64,000 bases of DNA from Paralvinella palmiformis (Eukaryota > Annelida > Polychaeta > Terebellida > Alvinellidae): positions 1 through 64,000 of the forward strand of contig JAODUP010001201.1 of NCBI GenBank assembly GCA_025642065.1, read 5' to 3'. The position numbers and the translations under genes were made by a program. This document shows, piece by piece, positions 1 through 11,189 of this stretch. Under the pieces are notes generated by a model that ran no database searches, was not told the origin of the DNA, and worked only from the letters and a program-made list of their open reading frames with translations. Numbering within the stretch: position 1 is the first letter of the stretch; every line of letters begins with the position of its first letter.

Positions 1-37
1 CCTCCCTAATCATCTTTCCGTTCACCCTAAAGTTCCC

Positions 38-130
38 ATTCACGCTTAATTTAGCGTCCCTAAGTATATGCAGTTAGGTGTGGTGGGATCTAAATTAAAG
101 CGCCTATCCACTTGATCTATTTGACCCATG
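38..130. repeat. Direct repeat, copy 1
   Basis: This segment is repeated almost exactly at 1416-1507, including the stretch ending in TTGACCCATG. In copy 1 it continues into about 390 bp of unique sequence; in copy 2 that interior is replaced by a GT microsatellite. Confidence 0.85.
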
Positions 131-520
131 ATCGAGAACAGCGGATTTCAGGCAGATCTCCGATACTGCGAATGACACGTCGGGATTATAATAGCTATAC
201 ATTTAACAAATTTCCTATATCAGTGTAATCTAATTACTCATAATATGGAAAAAACTCTGTCCGCAGCTTAATACCCATGGAGATGCCTGCCGGAGTAACA
301 AACGACTCCAGGAGTATAAATCCATCAAGCAGCATTGTATGAATTAATAGGTCGTTTCGCCAGACCAAATAAGAGGACAACAATATAGATTCTACATTAT
401 ACATAACAAAGCTAATAAACTCAAACATGTTGTAATAACGACACAACTTTCTTACATTGGTGTAATAAGGAATCTGGATGGAAATAGATAAGATGTCTGG
501 CACGGGCAATGTGCGTTTTA
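131..520. other. Interior sequence unique to copy 1
   Basis: This is unassigned sequence lying between two parts of a duplicated segment. It holds a minus-strand open frame of about 118 codons (234-590) that runs into the downstream repeat and shows no domain I recognise, so I do not call it a gene. Confidence 0.4.
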
Positions 521-1075
521 GGGTACATAGTAAGAGGCAACAGGCACAGAGCATCAACATATCTAAACATCCTTCGAAACCTACCTCCATAAATCTAAAT
601 ACAACTATACATACATTAATCTAAAATTAAATGTTCCATACCTCCACATATTGATAAATGTGTGCGTATACCTAAGCATGTGTCTGGTCTACTCATCAGC
701 CTGTGGGAACCAGCTAATTCGCTTTTCGTACGCGACAAATATGTCACGCCCACAGGAAAGCGGCTACATGCAGGCTACGTACAAAAAGCGGAAGCACGTA
801 AAAACATACCATTTGATACCACAGCTCGCAAAAAACACGTGCGTGTGGTTCAATGGTGACTTGCTACATACATATCATAAACTATTTTGACACCACAGTT
901 TACATTCAACAGTAATTTTCTGTGGTCCAAAAGAAACCTGTATATAAAGCATTTCGACACCTCAGATGCTGACCTCAGCTTTATTCTGGGTTCGAATAGC
1001 TGAATAAATCCTACCTATATGAACCGTGTATCAATACACGTCCGACTGGTCTGGCGTCGAAGTTCTTCTCTAACC
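521..1075 (+). repeat. LTR-like interspersed repeat, copy 1
   Basis: Part of this block recurs at 1625-1815, and nearly all of it recurs in reverse complement at 52215-52870. Near its 3' part it has a TATATAAA box (about 940) and an AATAAA (about 1003), followed by a short tail. That promoter-plus-polyadenylation layout is typical of an LTR or a terminal repeat of a retroelement. No retroviral-type coding region is visible beside it, so it may be a solo LTR or another kind of interspersed repeat. Confidence 0.5.
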
Positions 1076-1086
1076 TAAGTGAAAAT

Positions 1087-1244
1087 TCAAGCCCTATATA
1101 TAGCCTCAGCGTGTTAACAAACATTACAGTTTGTCCATAACAAAGAGAATGTACACTAAACAGTTTCAAGCCCTATATATAGCCTCAGCGTGTTAACAAA
1201 CATTACAGTTTGTCCACAACAAAGAGAATGCACACTAACACAGT
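1087..1244. repeat. Tandem repeat, 79-bp unit, two copies
   Basis: A unit starting TCAAGCCCTATATATAGCC at 1087 is repeated at 1166 with only a few differences, for example TCCATAACA versus TCCACAACA. It directly follows the LTR-like block. Confidence 0.85.
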
Positions 1245-1415
1245 ATGGACTCACTAAAGCGATTAAACTAAAATAAAAACAAAGTAGAAATACCGCACAA
1301 TGGATTATTACTGGACTAGAACGAAATATCGTCTCAAACATGAGTAAATACTACGATTTACTCGAACCTAACAGCTAACCCTCATACGTTTCCGTTCATC
1401 ACTAAGGGAACGTTC

Positions 1416-1507
1416 ATTCACGCTTAATTTAGCGTCCCTAAGTATATGCAGTTAGGTGTGGTGGGATCTAAATTAAAGCGCCTATCCACTTGATCTATTT
1501 GACCCAT
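1416..1507. repeat. Direct repeat, copy 2
   Basis: Near-identical to 38-130, offset by 1378 bp. It is followed immediately by the GT microsatellite. Confidence 0.85.
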
Positions 1508-1614
<107 letters not shown>

Positions 1615-1619
1615 TGTGG

Positions 1620-1815
1620 GTGTTTTAGAGTACATTGTAAGAGGCAACAGGCACAGAGCATCAACATATCTAAACATCCTTTGAAACCTACCTCCATAAA
1701 TCTAAATACAACTATACATACATTAATCTAAAAATAAAATGTTCCATACCTCCACATATTGATAGATGTATGAGTACACCTATACATGTGTCTGGTCCAC
1801 TCATCAGCCTGTGAG
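1620..1815 (+). repeat. LTR-like interspersed repeat, copy 2 (truncated)
   Basis: Matches 525-713 of copy 1 almost base for base, then diverges after CTCATCAGCCTGTG. It lies directly downstream of the GT tract. Confidence 0.75.
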
Positions 1816-4257
1816 TTATGCAAGCATAGGTCAAAAGTTCAGACAAACCCCAGGAACATTTTGTTTTTAAGTTCTCCTGATGTGCTAGCATCTTAACATC
1901 AGGTTGTGGTGAATTACAGTAACACTCCCAGTTAAATACAGGCATTGTTACGAAGTAACAAAATGGACGACATTTTCTCATCTTATTCCCATCTTTTATG
2001 CCTATTACAAGGCTTATTACAACTATTTGTCCCATCTGTTATCCCTATTACAACGGACAATTGCTCACCTGACAGTTGCTCACCTGGACACTTGCTCACC
2101 AAGCAATTGAAATAGTGGTCACTTGCTCACCAGTGAATTTTTAATGAGTAAAAACTCCACATAATTATATTAATCAAATTAAATTAAATAATCATTGAAA
2201 TTATTATTATTTATAACAATTATATAATATTCATCATGCCGATCTTTAATGCCCTAATAATTGGTAATATTTATCCCAATAAGTATATAGGATACTAAGA
2301 TATATATTTCTGAATTAAAAAATTAAATACTAAATTAATTTACCAGTTGCTTGGTGGGATGAAGAACTCCACGTACTATAGGGTCACGGCCGAGATTCGA
2401 ACCTCCGAGCTCCCGCACAACATGTCCATAACCATAGGCAAATAGTGCAATATTCTACCCTTGAGAGGTAATTTATAATCAAATTGTTTTATTTCGAAAC
2501 AGTCCCGTCCTAATTTATTTCGGCATTTATATCAAATTAAATGTGTAAACAATAATGAAGTAAGAAAGGTCATCCATGATTCTCTATGAGAATTATGGAT
2601 TTCATTGAAATGACCAAAACATGTATGTAAACTAATATGTAGAATAATTATGTGAAACAGTATGTTTATTTTGGCATGTGCAATTGATTATTAGAATCCT
2701 ATATTATCAAAGTATTATATCTTGCTACGTGTAAAATCCTCAATTATCTATTATTAATTTAATTCATTATGGATTCCTGACTAATATATTGATATGGCTT
2801 ATTTGTTATCTAATATATGTTATATACAAATGTAAATATGCATAATATGTTTTCTAAAAAGCAGGTTTGTACGTGTATATGTGAAGAACTGATCTGATCC
2901 ACAATAGCTGATAGATTTAACTGAAAACAGAATTGAAAAGATTTCAATATTTACTCAGTTAACCTCCAGATTATCATTTCTTGTATAAATAACTTACATG
3001 CTAACTATTATATGTGACATTCGTCATATACATATATTGAGTTTGATATTTGATCTGTTGGAAATAGACAACTGTTCTATTAGAATCAAACAATACCATT
3101 GAAGTCATATACTAATACGTATTACAATTATGTTAATCAGTACAGTTACATATCAATGTATAATTTAATATACCCCTGGTAAATGACTGACTAGACCAAG
3201 AGTTGAGATGAATTGACTGCAATGTTTACTCAATCACACATCTAATTAACAAATCTCTAATATATATGCACAACATGTGTAGTAAGTTATAGTTATATAT
3301 ATGTGTTGGATAATATGTCCATGTACAGGGTTAACTCATCTATGATCATATATTTAGATTGAGTCATGACCCCTTTTAAATTGATTCTTTCATTTGTCAT
3401 ATCTAAACGCCCAAATATTACCAAATTTTGGTATATCCTTTTAAATGTTTAGCTAATTTCTGTCATGAATTCTTCAGTTTATCAATCACATAAATCGACC
3501 AAATGACCCTGGCCACGTCAGCAAATTAGATAGGTATCATATGCTAGTATACAACATAGAAATAACTATCATTATTGATACTAAATCAAAGCGTTGTACC
3601 ATACATTTCTGTTCAACACAATATAACAAACTTCTTTATCTGTCGAAATATTTTTAGTTTCTCCCAAAATATTGTAATAACCCAATAACTTGAACTGTTG
3701 ATTGACTCATTTCCACAGTATCCATCCAGAAATAAACCTATCAGCTCATTTCTGACATCTAGTTTACGTTTAATCAATATGCTGACACACACAGTCCCAT
3801 GTAGCCTTTGTTTAACTTGATGTACACTTTCAGGCACTTATTACCGGGTTTATCTCTGGCTCATATCAGCTAATTATACCACGCTCGTATCCTATCCACG
3901 TATATTCCACTGTGTACTGGTTGTGCGCGTTGTTTTCAACACACTTTATTTTGATTGCCCGAATTTAAAGATTTCCGTGGAATACTGGGTTTTTTCCGTC
4001 ACACCAGACTCGGGCTAATTTCCACTTTCGTAATATGTAGGCCATCGTATCATATGTAACCAAATCCCCCGTTGACATGATCACTAGCACTACATAATGT
4101 CTCAAACACCGTGTATCGTGAATTTTGCAAATGTAAATATTTATCTATTAAGTTTTCCCTCCGTACGGCACAGTACGGGTTGCAAACATTCACATCAATC
4201 TCACTTGTTTTCAACAATAATTATATAATATTATCTATATATGTGTATTTTTTACGG
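1816..4257. other. AT-rich intergenic sequence
   Basis: No convincing gene. It contains degenerate TTGCTCACC-type motifs at about 2053-2125 with an inverted partial match near 2337-2360, and a short tRNA-B-box-like stretch on the minus strand near 2390-2415 that may be a SINE remnant. The rest is simple AT-rich sequence. Confidence 0.5.
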
Positions 4258-4335
4258 TTGTAGGACAAATGCCCACCGGACAAATGCCCACCGGACAAAT
4301 GCCCACCGGACAAATGCCCACCGGACAAATGCCCA
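4258..4335. repeat. 15-bp minisatellite (GGACAAATGCCCACC)n
   Basis: Five near-perfect tandem copies followed by a variant copy ending GGGACAAAGG. It forms the left end of the element above. Confidence 0.95.
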
Positions 4336-4529
4336 CGGGACAAAGGCTCACCAATAAAGTGGAAGATTGAACAAATGCCAACCAAGAATAGAATAAATAG
4401 ATGGAGAAAAAAAAGTAAACCACAACATTAAACGAATTATTTTCATTTATTTACATTATAGCATATATGTGTGTTATTCCAATAAAGAGATTCAGAGATG
4501 ATAATGCCAGAATGACATAATGTTTGTCT

Positions 4530-4815
4530 GTTGTTGTTTTGTTCCAGTACAGCCTCTATGTTGAAGTGGTTGAGAAACGTCCTGCCCCACCACTCAAATA
4601 CCCCGACGATGGTCACTGTCAGGGTGTTTTACGTCCTCCCGGGGTCTTTAACGTCCCCCGTTATTTTTTAATAATTCAATGGAGACGGCAGCGCTATTTA
4701 ACGTGGTTAGCCACCCATGATGGTGTGAGCCGAAAAAATAATCTCTGGAAAAGTTTCGACCTCTTGCTGGCACCAAGTTCCGGGTGTTTAATCACAAGGC
4801 CATCGCAGCTCACTG
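4530..4815 (-). mobile_element. tRNA-derived SINE, family B (diverged copy)
   Basis: Same family as the copy at 13315-13680, in reverse orientation. It shares the CAGCCTCTATGTTG segment, the GTTTTACGTCCTC segment, the GGAGACGGCAGCGC segment and the CTGGAAAAGTTTCGACCTC segment. The tRNA-like head is present but degraded at the right end. Confidence 0.8.
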
Positions 4816-5539
4816 AATGACATTATGAAATTATTTATGTCTGTGGGTTATGATTGCAATGAACGAAGCCCTGAATATTATATGATTGCAATCGTGGATA
4901 CAATTTATGTATAAAAACAATTATAAAACATTGCAATTGTTGATACATGCATAAAAAAACTTAAAGATTGCATGGCTTCAATAAAGGAAGCAATTCAAAG
5001 AAATTTCATCTTCTAGTTCAAGCTCATTCCATTAGATTTGCATGGCTTCTTGATTGATAATCCGTCGACAAAATATTAGTAGTCGTATTAGAAATATAAT
5101 ATTTGGAAATTTTGACATTATACTTTCATATTTTAAAGACAAAAAATTACATCACGTAAAATTACATATTATAAAAATGGAAATCAAACAAATAAAAAAA
5201 TGATTCTTTTAGATTAATATTTGTATTCTTGGTGGACATTTTTATCCAACCTCTCACTTTATTGGTGAGCATTTGTCTGGTGGCCATTTTTCCGGGCACC
5301 ATTTTTACATAGCTATTGTCTACTCTAGTGTAATGGAGCTATTTATTGTGAAGCAGCTGGTTGCACCGGTGTTTTCAAAGTTGTTTAAATAGATGTTGTC
5401 AGTTGTGACTTTCCAGCATCTTAGATGGAAGGAATGGGTTACAGTCGGGATGGATTCAATGTTATTCTTTACCCTGACAGATAATGTATCATTGGATGAG
5501 ATCAACGCAAGCGGTAAATTTGATCTTGTTTCCCTTTAG

Positions 5540-8460
5540 CAATTAAGCGAAATCGCTGATAGTGTCACAGAAAGTGAATCTCCATTTCAATTTGTAAATG
5601 GTTCTTGTCCATATTATGAACCAAACGAATTCCACATTCAAACCATAAACATGAAAGATGCATTAGAATTCTTTCATTTGAATTGTCGAGGACTATCCGC
5701 AAATTGGGAATCATTTTGTGATTTGATATGCAATTTACATGGTGATTTCATTCTCCTTTGATCTCCTTGGGATCAGTGAAATTTACAAATGTTCGTATTA
5801 TTCACGACTTATTATAATCTGATTTCGCGTTGTCGAGAAGACGGTCCTAGAGGTGGCGTAGGAATTTTTATGAAAGAAACACTGAATTATATTATACGCG
5901 AAGATAATAATGGGGGTTTTTTCCCCATATACTTGAGACTGGTTTTATTGAAATTGTCAGTAAAACGGAAAGGAACGTTATAGTTGGGGTTATCTATGGC
6001 CAAATATGGAGCTACATGCTAACATCGACATTTTCTCTTCTAAAATAGAGTACAAAATAGCGTGAAGAATGAGAAAAATAAATAGTGCATAATAATGGCA
6101 GACTGCAATGTGGATTTTCTTTGTTTCGAATGACGCGCCAAAACAAACGGTTTTCTTGTGGGTATTTTCTCTCGTGTGTTTATACCTGTTATTTCTAAAC
6201 CAACTAGGGTTACCATACCGTCCGCTAAATGTTGTCAATATTAAGGAAAATTTAAGCACATCAGCCAAACGAGCACTAAGCATAGTTCATTTAATGCGGA
6301 AAATATAGTAAAATTTCGGAATATGTTAAAGGATACTGATTTGGAAGATGTATTAAAAATTGAATGTCAAAACGTAGCATATGATTCATTCTTAGATAAG
6401 TACTTAGCAGCATTTGATAAATCGTTTCCTCTTCGCGAGAGGACATTTATACAGAAATATGTAAAACGAGAACCGTGGTTTACTTCAGGACTATTAATTT
6501 CATCCATAAACAAATCTAGGCTATTTTCATTAAAGATTCACAAACCAACACAAGAGAATATTCTAAAATATAAATGTTACAATAAGTTGTATAATAAATT
6601 AACATGGACAATCGAACTGCTCTTGATGAGAATAAAAATAATTCAAAACAATATTAGTCGATACTTAAAGAAGCTTTACGTAGGATCAATGATAAATCCA
6701 CCTACCCTCAAACATTTTCTATTAATATTAAATCTATAGCTGATAAGGTACAAATAGCAGAAGGTTTTAATAATTATTTCCCTAATATCGGAATATAGAC
6801 GAGTCATAACGTTCCCAAGGTCAAGTAAATGTTTCTCTTCATACATGCCTCAACCACAAACTCACAGCTTCTTTATCGGTCCTGGAGCCCCATCTGAAGT
6901 TTTAACTTTTACTAAAAAGCTAGAGTCTAAATTGATTTCAGGTCACGACAACATATCAAATAAATTACTGAAAAAAAAATTAATAACATCCTAGAACCTA
7001 GTATCCATATAATAAATAAATCATTAGCAACACAAATCGTACCACGAAAAAATGGAAATAGCAGAAGTTATTCCCATCCATAAAACATCTGATCCTTGTA
7101 TTTTAAAACAATTTAGACCAGTTAGCCTGTTACCTGTTTTTCCAAATTATTTGAATGAATTACATATGAAAAACTGATGAATATCTTAATATCAAAAGCT
7201 ATCCTCTATAAACACCAATACGGATTCCGTCCCAAACATTCCACCATTCCGCAACCTCTATGTCTAAGCCTGATCCGGAATTCACACTAGCTGTATTTTG
7301 CAATCTTTCAAAGGCGTTCGATGTGATAAACCATGAAATATTACTTAAGAAAATGAATAATTATGGTATTCGTGGAATAGAACATGATTGGTTTGAAAAT
7401 TATCTATCTGATCCACAACAATATGGTGAGGTTGACGGAAAGTTATTTGGCAGGGTTCTCATCAGAATTGGAGTTCCAGAGGGGTCTATTCTTGGCCCGT
7501 TGCTATATTTATCCTATGTCAATGACATAGGCAATTTTGACGTGGGAACATCACATTGCTGCAGTAAAAAGGAAAGTGTCCATCGCACTATTTTATATTA
7601 AGTAGGTCAAATGTGTGCTGCCAGTAGATAGCCTAAGGACTTTGTATTTTACATTGATTCATCCGTATCTATCCTATGGTATTATGATATGGGGTAATGC
7701 AGAACAAAACGTAACTAGACCACTAACATTAGTACAGAAAAGGACAACACGTGTTATTAACAGCGCATCGTATTACAGTCATACTGGTCAAAAAATTTAA
7801 AAATTAGGAATTCTAAAGCTTCATGACTTAGTTGATTATCACTCTCTTCTCTTTGTACATAACTACCTGTCCAATAAACTTCCTAGTTCGTTTAATGAGT
7901 GTTTCCCAACCAACATTGACGTGCCAAACTCAAGGGCCACCCGACGGTCCAAAGTTTTCTCAGCGTCAACCTATTGGTGTCTTGCCTTCACTGTGGAACA
8001 AGTGGAATAAATTAATACATGAAAACGCTTCAAGAACACACACTAAAAGAAAAACCAAGTCTAATTTGTTACGAGATTATCCAGATGTTGTGAGATGTTA
8101 AAATACGATATGTTCTGAAAGTAACTTTAATTTTAATTGAAACAGGATCAATTTACTTCTGTGATATAGTCATTCCCTCATTATGATGACACCTTACTTG
8201 TAATGATCGATATCCCCCGCAATACATTATTGTTTTTCTTTATATATCCTTGATAATTGATATCCAATGACTGACTTCGCCAGTCTCTCCCATTCTCTCC
8301 CCTGTTTTATATGTGCACAGAAATTTGTGATACATGTATCTTTTTGTAACTTTAGTTTCCTTGTGGCCTGTGGCAAGACAACTTTAAGTAGCTACACAGA
8401 TCCTCCAATTTATATGTATTCAACTACTATGTTCTATGTGAAATATAAACCTTAACAAAT
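5540..8460 (+). mobile_element. Decayed non-LTR retrotransposon (CR1/L2/Daphne-like LINE)
   Basis: Pieces of one ORF2-type protein appear in order on the plus strand in shifting frames. Around 5660-5900 there is an apurinic-type endonuclease start (LNCRGLSANW, then LLGISE, then GGVGIFMKE). Around 7100-7540 there are reverse transcriptase motifs (FRPVSLLPVF, YGFRPKHST, SKAFDVINHEILL, GVPEGSILGPLLY). At 7615-7960 follows the C-terminal part (LIHPYLSYGIMIWG, VQKRTTRVI, LGILKLHDLVDY). Frameshifts and stops interrupt every segment and the catalytic YxDD box is not intact, so this is a dead copy. The 3' UTR seems to end near 8450. The clade is an inference from motif spelling. Confidence 0.85.
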
Positions 8461-8480
8461 TTTCATTATCACTGAGGCCA

Positions 8481-8483
<3 letters not shown>

Positions 8484-8551
<68 letters not shown>
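8484..8551. repeat. (TA)n microsatellite
   Basis: About 34 uninterrupted TA units just after the LINE. Confidence 0.97.
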
Positions 8552-8554
<3 letters not shown>

Positions 8555-8789
8555 ACCATTGAGTTTAATTTTGAAATGTTGATAAATTAATGTCTACGGT
8601 TAATTAGAACATACATTACAGGTCAGTTCATTGTTTTCCAATTAGGAAGAAAAATAATATAGTATAAGATTTTAAACTCAAGTATGGGTTATTTAGCCAT
8701 AATAGTATGTATCCATGCAAGTTATAAAACAAATCCAGGTACTCTAATAAAAAAATAAGTCAAATATCGTACACAATCGCTGTTAAAAG

Positions 8790-9347
8790 ATATTTAGAAT
8801 ATAATATATCGAAAATAGAAATCGAACAATGTATTAATTCTCGATAAATCAGCTACCTAATATTAAGAGACATGCAGACCAATATTAATCTAGATCTGGA
8901 TGTTATTCCAAATTTAAGAGCACGACAAAACATAATAACAATTATTTTTCATGATAACGTTTATTCACAGATTCATAGGATATTTATAAACAAACAGGCA
9001 AACAAACAAATAGACAAGAGAAAAAGGCAACAGAAATGAAGTACAATTTTGGAAGCAAAATAGAGTGCCTTATTTTGTTTTCCGATATCTTCGTACTGAG
9101 TATTATAAATTTATGGAAATTTTATTCCATCCAATTATGTCATTTTTTCTTCTTTTGTCCTCAGATAACGAACCCCATTTTTATGCTAATGTGAATTTAC
9201 GAAGACAAACAACACAAAAACAATATTGTTTCATGAATACTTTTATTCATAACATATATTATTACAGTATCATACAAAACCAGTATACAGTGATTTCGCC
9301 CACTTCAACATGTACTAACTTATTCCGAGTTTCTGATAGTTTGTTTC
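8790..9347 (-). pseudogene. Relic of an inverted duplicate of the GPCR 3' end
   Basis: Read on the minus strand, 9347-9300 matches the last coding stretch of the GPCR gene (the region encoding LSETQNKSVRVEVE). The match continues through its polyadenylation signal (reverse of TTTATT at 9242-9247, followed by AGTATTCATGAAAC) and then for about 450 bp of downstream sequence equal to 12990-13838. The upstream receptor coding sequence is not found beyond about 9350, and the 3' UTR between stop and AATAAA is about 110 bp shorter. This is therefore the truncated 3' end of a second, inverted receptor copy, or a segmental inverted duplication that includes the gene's end. Frames on the plus strand here are shadows. 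Confidence 0.8.
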
Positions 9348-9359
9348 TAATAGTATCTA

Positions 9360-9800
9360 TGTGATGGTGATTAATAAACAGATTTACGGAGACATTTGTA
9401 GCTTATTGATATCCGCTTCAGACTAAGCAAGCCACTTACAAAGGTGTCGAGAGGTAGTTAGTGGATCAATGGCTGGTGGTTTTTCACAGCTTTTTATTGT
9501 TTGCTTGGTGCCACGCCCTGGCATTGAATGTCGAAATCAGCATGCCGCTGTTTGGCGCCCAGATAACGGTGACACACACACATACATACACACACATATA
9601 CACACACACACACAAAAAAAAAAAGATACACACACACACACACATTGATTGATTGATTGATTGATTCTCAGTTTTCAAAATATTACCTCACTCTCCATTC
9701 CCTGTCTATTCCTCTAAATGGCGTATGTACATGATTTGTCATTTAATTTGTCATTTGCTCTTTACTACTTAGCAGACACATACCACTAGACTCACCAACC
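9360..9800. other. Intergenic sequence with CA and TGAT microsatellites
   Basis: Compound (CA)n/(TACA)n, A-run and (GATT)n tracts lie at 9570-9665. No gene is seen. Confidence 0.7.
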
Positions 9801-9807
9801 CCAATCT

Positions 9808-10018
9808 AGAGTACAGTACAGTACAGTAGAGTTATGTATAATAAAGTATATTTATAGTAAAGTATATTTTCAAATAAATAAAGACATTAGTACGTTAGTA
9901 TATATACAATATATTATTGCGTGGTGTTGAGTAGCATAGTATAGTATAGTACAGTACAGTAGAGTTCTGTATAGTAAAGTATATTTATAGTAAAGTATAT
10001 TTTCAAATAAATAAAACA
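9808..10018. repeat. Imperfect tandem duplication of about 80 bp
   Basis: The segment with ACAGTACAGTAGAGTT, then AAAGTATATTTATAGTAAAG, then TTTTCAAATAAATAAA occurs at about 9815-9888 and again at about 9943-10015, separated by about 55 bp. Confidence 0.85.
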
Positions 10019-10541
10019 GCGAATGTGAAACATATATAACTCGCCCAGTTTACACTTTGGCACAAAATGAAATAAATTCGTTTGTCAGATACCCCGTGCA
10101 TAGGACAATTGTGTAATAATACATTTATCTATTAATATAATATTGACTAATTACTGCAGTATACTTTAATATCAATGGCAACGTTCAAATATTTCATACT
10201 TAGCACGCGCCGGTCTGTAGTGAGAGAGAGAGAAAAAAACACAACCCTAACTACAAACAAGGAAATGGTGTGATATACAGTTGATGTGCCATTGTGTAAT
10301 GTGTAAATATGTTCACCTTAATGATTTTATTCTGTGAACTTGTTATCAATAAAAAACAAATGATTTCTTATAAAAATAAAGTAACATCTAAAATCTGACA
10401 CCGATCAGTTGCTGACGTAACACCTCAAACAGGTGATGGGCGTTGAATAATAAACTTGTTAATAATTTTTATTTATTTATCTTGTTTGAGAACTGCTGCA
10501 TGAACAGCTGTCTTTACATATAACATCTGCTATCTAAACGG

Positions 10542-10549
10542 TATATAAG
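10542..10549 (+). promoter_or_regulatory. TATA box of the GPCR gene
   Basis: TATATAAG lies about 110 bp ahead of a clear 5' UTR splice donor (AAAAGGTAAGTTT, exon end at 10662). The matching acceptor is TATTTCAG at 11161-11168. The inferred non-coding first exon is about 10570-10662. Confidence 0.6.
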
Positions 10550-11189
10550 TGACAACTAGTTCATGATATTAACAGATCCAAGAGAAGGATTGTTTTCTCT
10601 TTGGTAATAATCAAGAAGTCGGCTCGTTTTAAGGAAATCCAACCGCGATCGATATTTAAAAGGTAAGTTTAAACTTGATGTCATATTTGCATAATAATAT
10701 ATACGGTGTATGTTTGTTAAAGAATGCCTATAAAGTATTTAGCTAAGTCGCATTAGGAAAATTGTTATCAGTGGGACTGTAATTGTATTATTTTTATATC
10801 AACACAGATCGATAAATGCAGTTTGCGCATGAAGATGTCGAGAAACAATAATTGCTTCACTGTCTTAATACTTTCTATAAATAAAGGAAACCCATATTTT
10901 ATTACGTTGAATTACGGGAAACTAATTTCGTGTATGTTCTGCTAGACTCCATCCTATTCTGCACCAATCAAGATGTGAGTGCATGAACTTGGTTTTGAGC
11001 CTTTCATTCTTAAAACACGGAATATAATTTTTATGATATCGCGACGTTGATAGTCTAAATGAAAACTGCTACGTTAAAGGCAAGATCTTTACAGATCAGA
11101 ATTATTTTGCTGTCTGTTTCGCATTTTATGAGAACGTCAAAGACCCTAAACCGGTTTATTTATTTCAGAGTATTGCCATTAACTACAGA

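Larger units (their letters stand above)
4258..5305. mobile_element. Non-autonomous element with minisatellite-like inverted ends
   Basis: The left end (4258-4400) is a tandem array of a 15-bp unit (GGACAAATGCCCACC), then GGCTCACCAATAAAGTGG and ACCAAGAATA. The right end (5220-5302) carries the same series in reverse complement: TTCTTGGTGG, then CCTCTCACTTTATTGGTGAG, then GACAAATG/GGCCACC motifs. That shared order in inverted orientation indicates one element of about 1.05 kb with long imperfect inverted ends. A SINE is nested inside it. I see no transposase and could not settle the target-site duplication or the superfamily. Confidence 0.55.

Noticed and set aside
234..590. 118-codon minus-strand frame
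   Set aside because: It runs into a repeated segment, the other copy lacks the interior, and no domain is recognisable.
4258..4335. Short regular array resembling a CRISPR
   Set aside because: Units are contiguous 15-bp copies without spacers, in a eukaryotic setting; it is a minisatellite.
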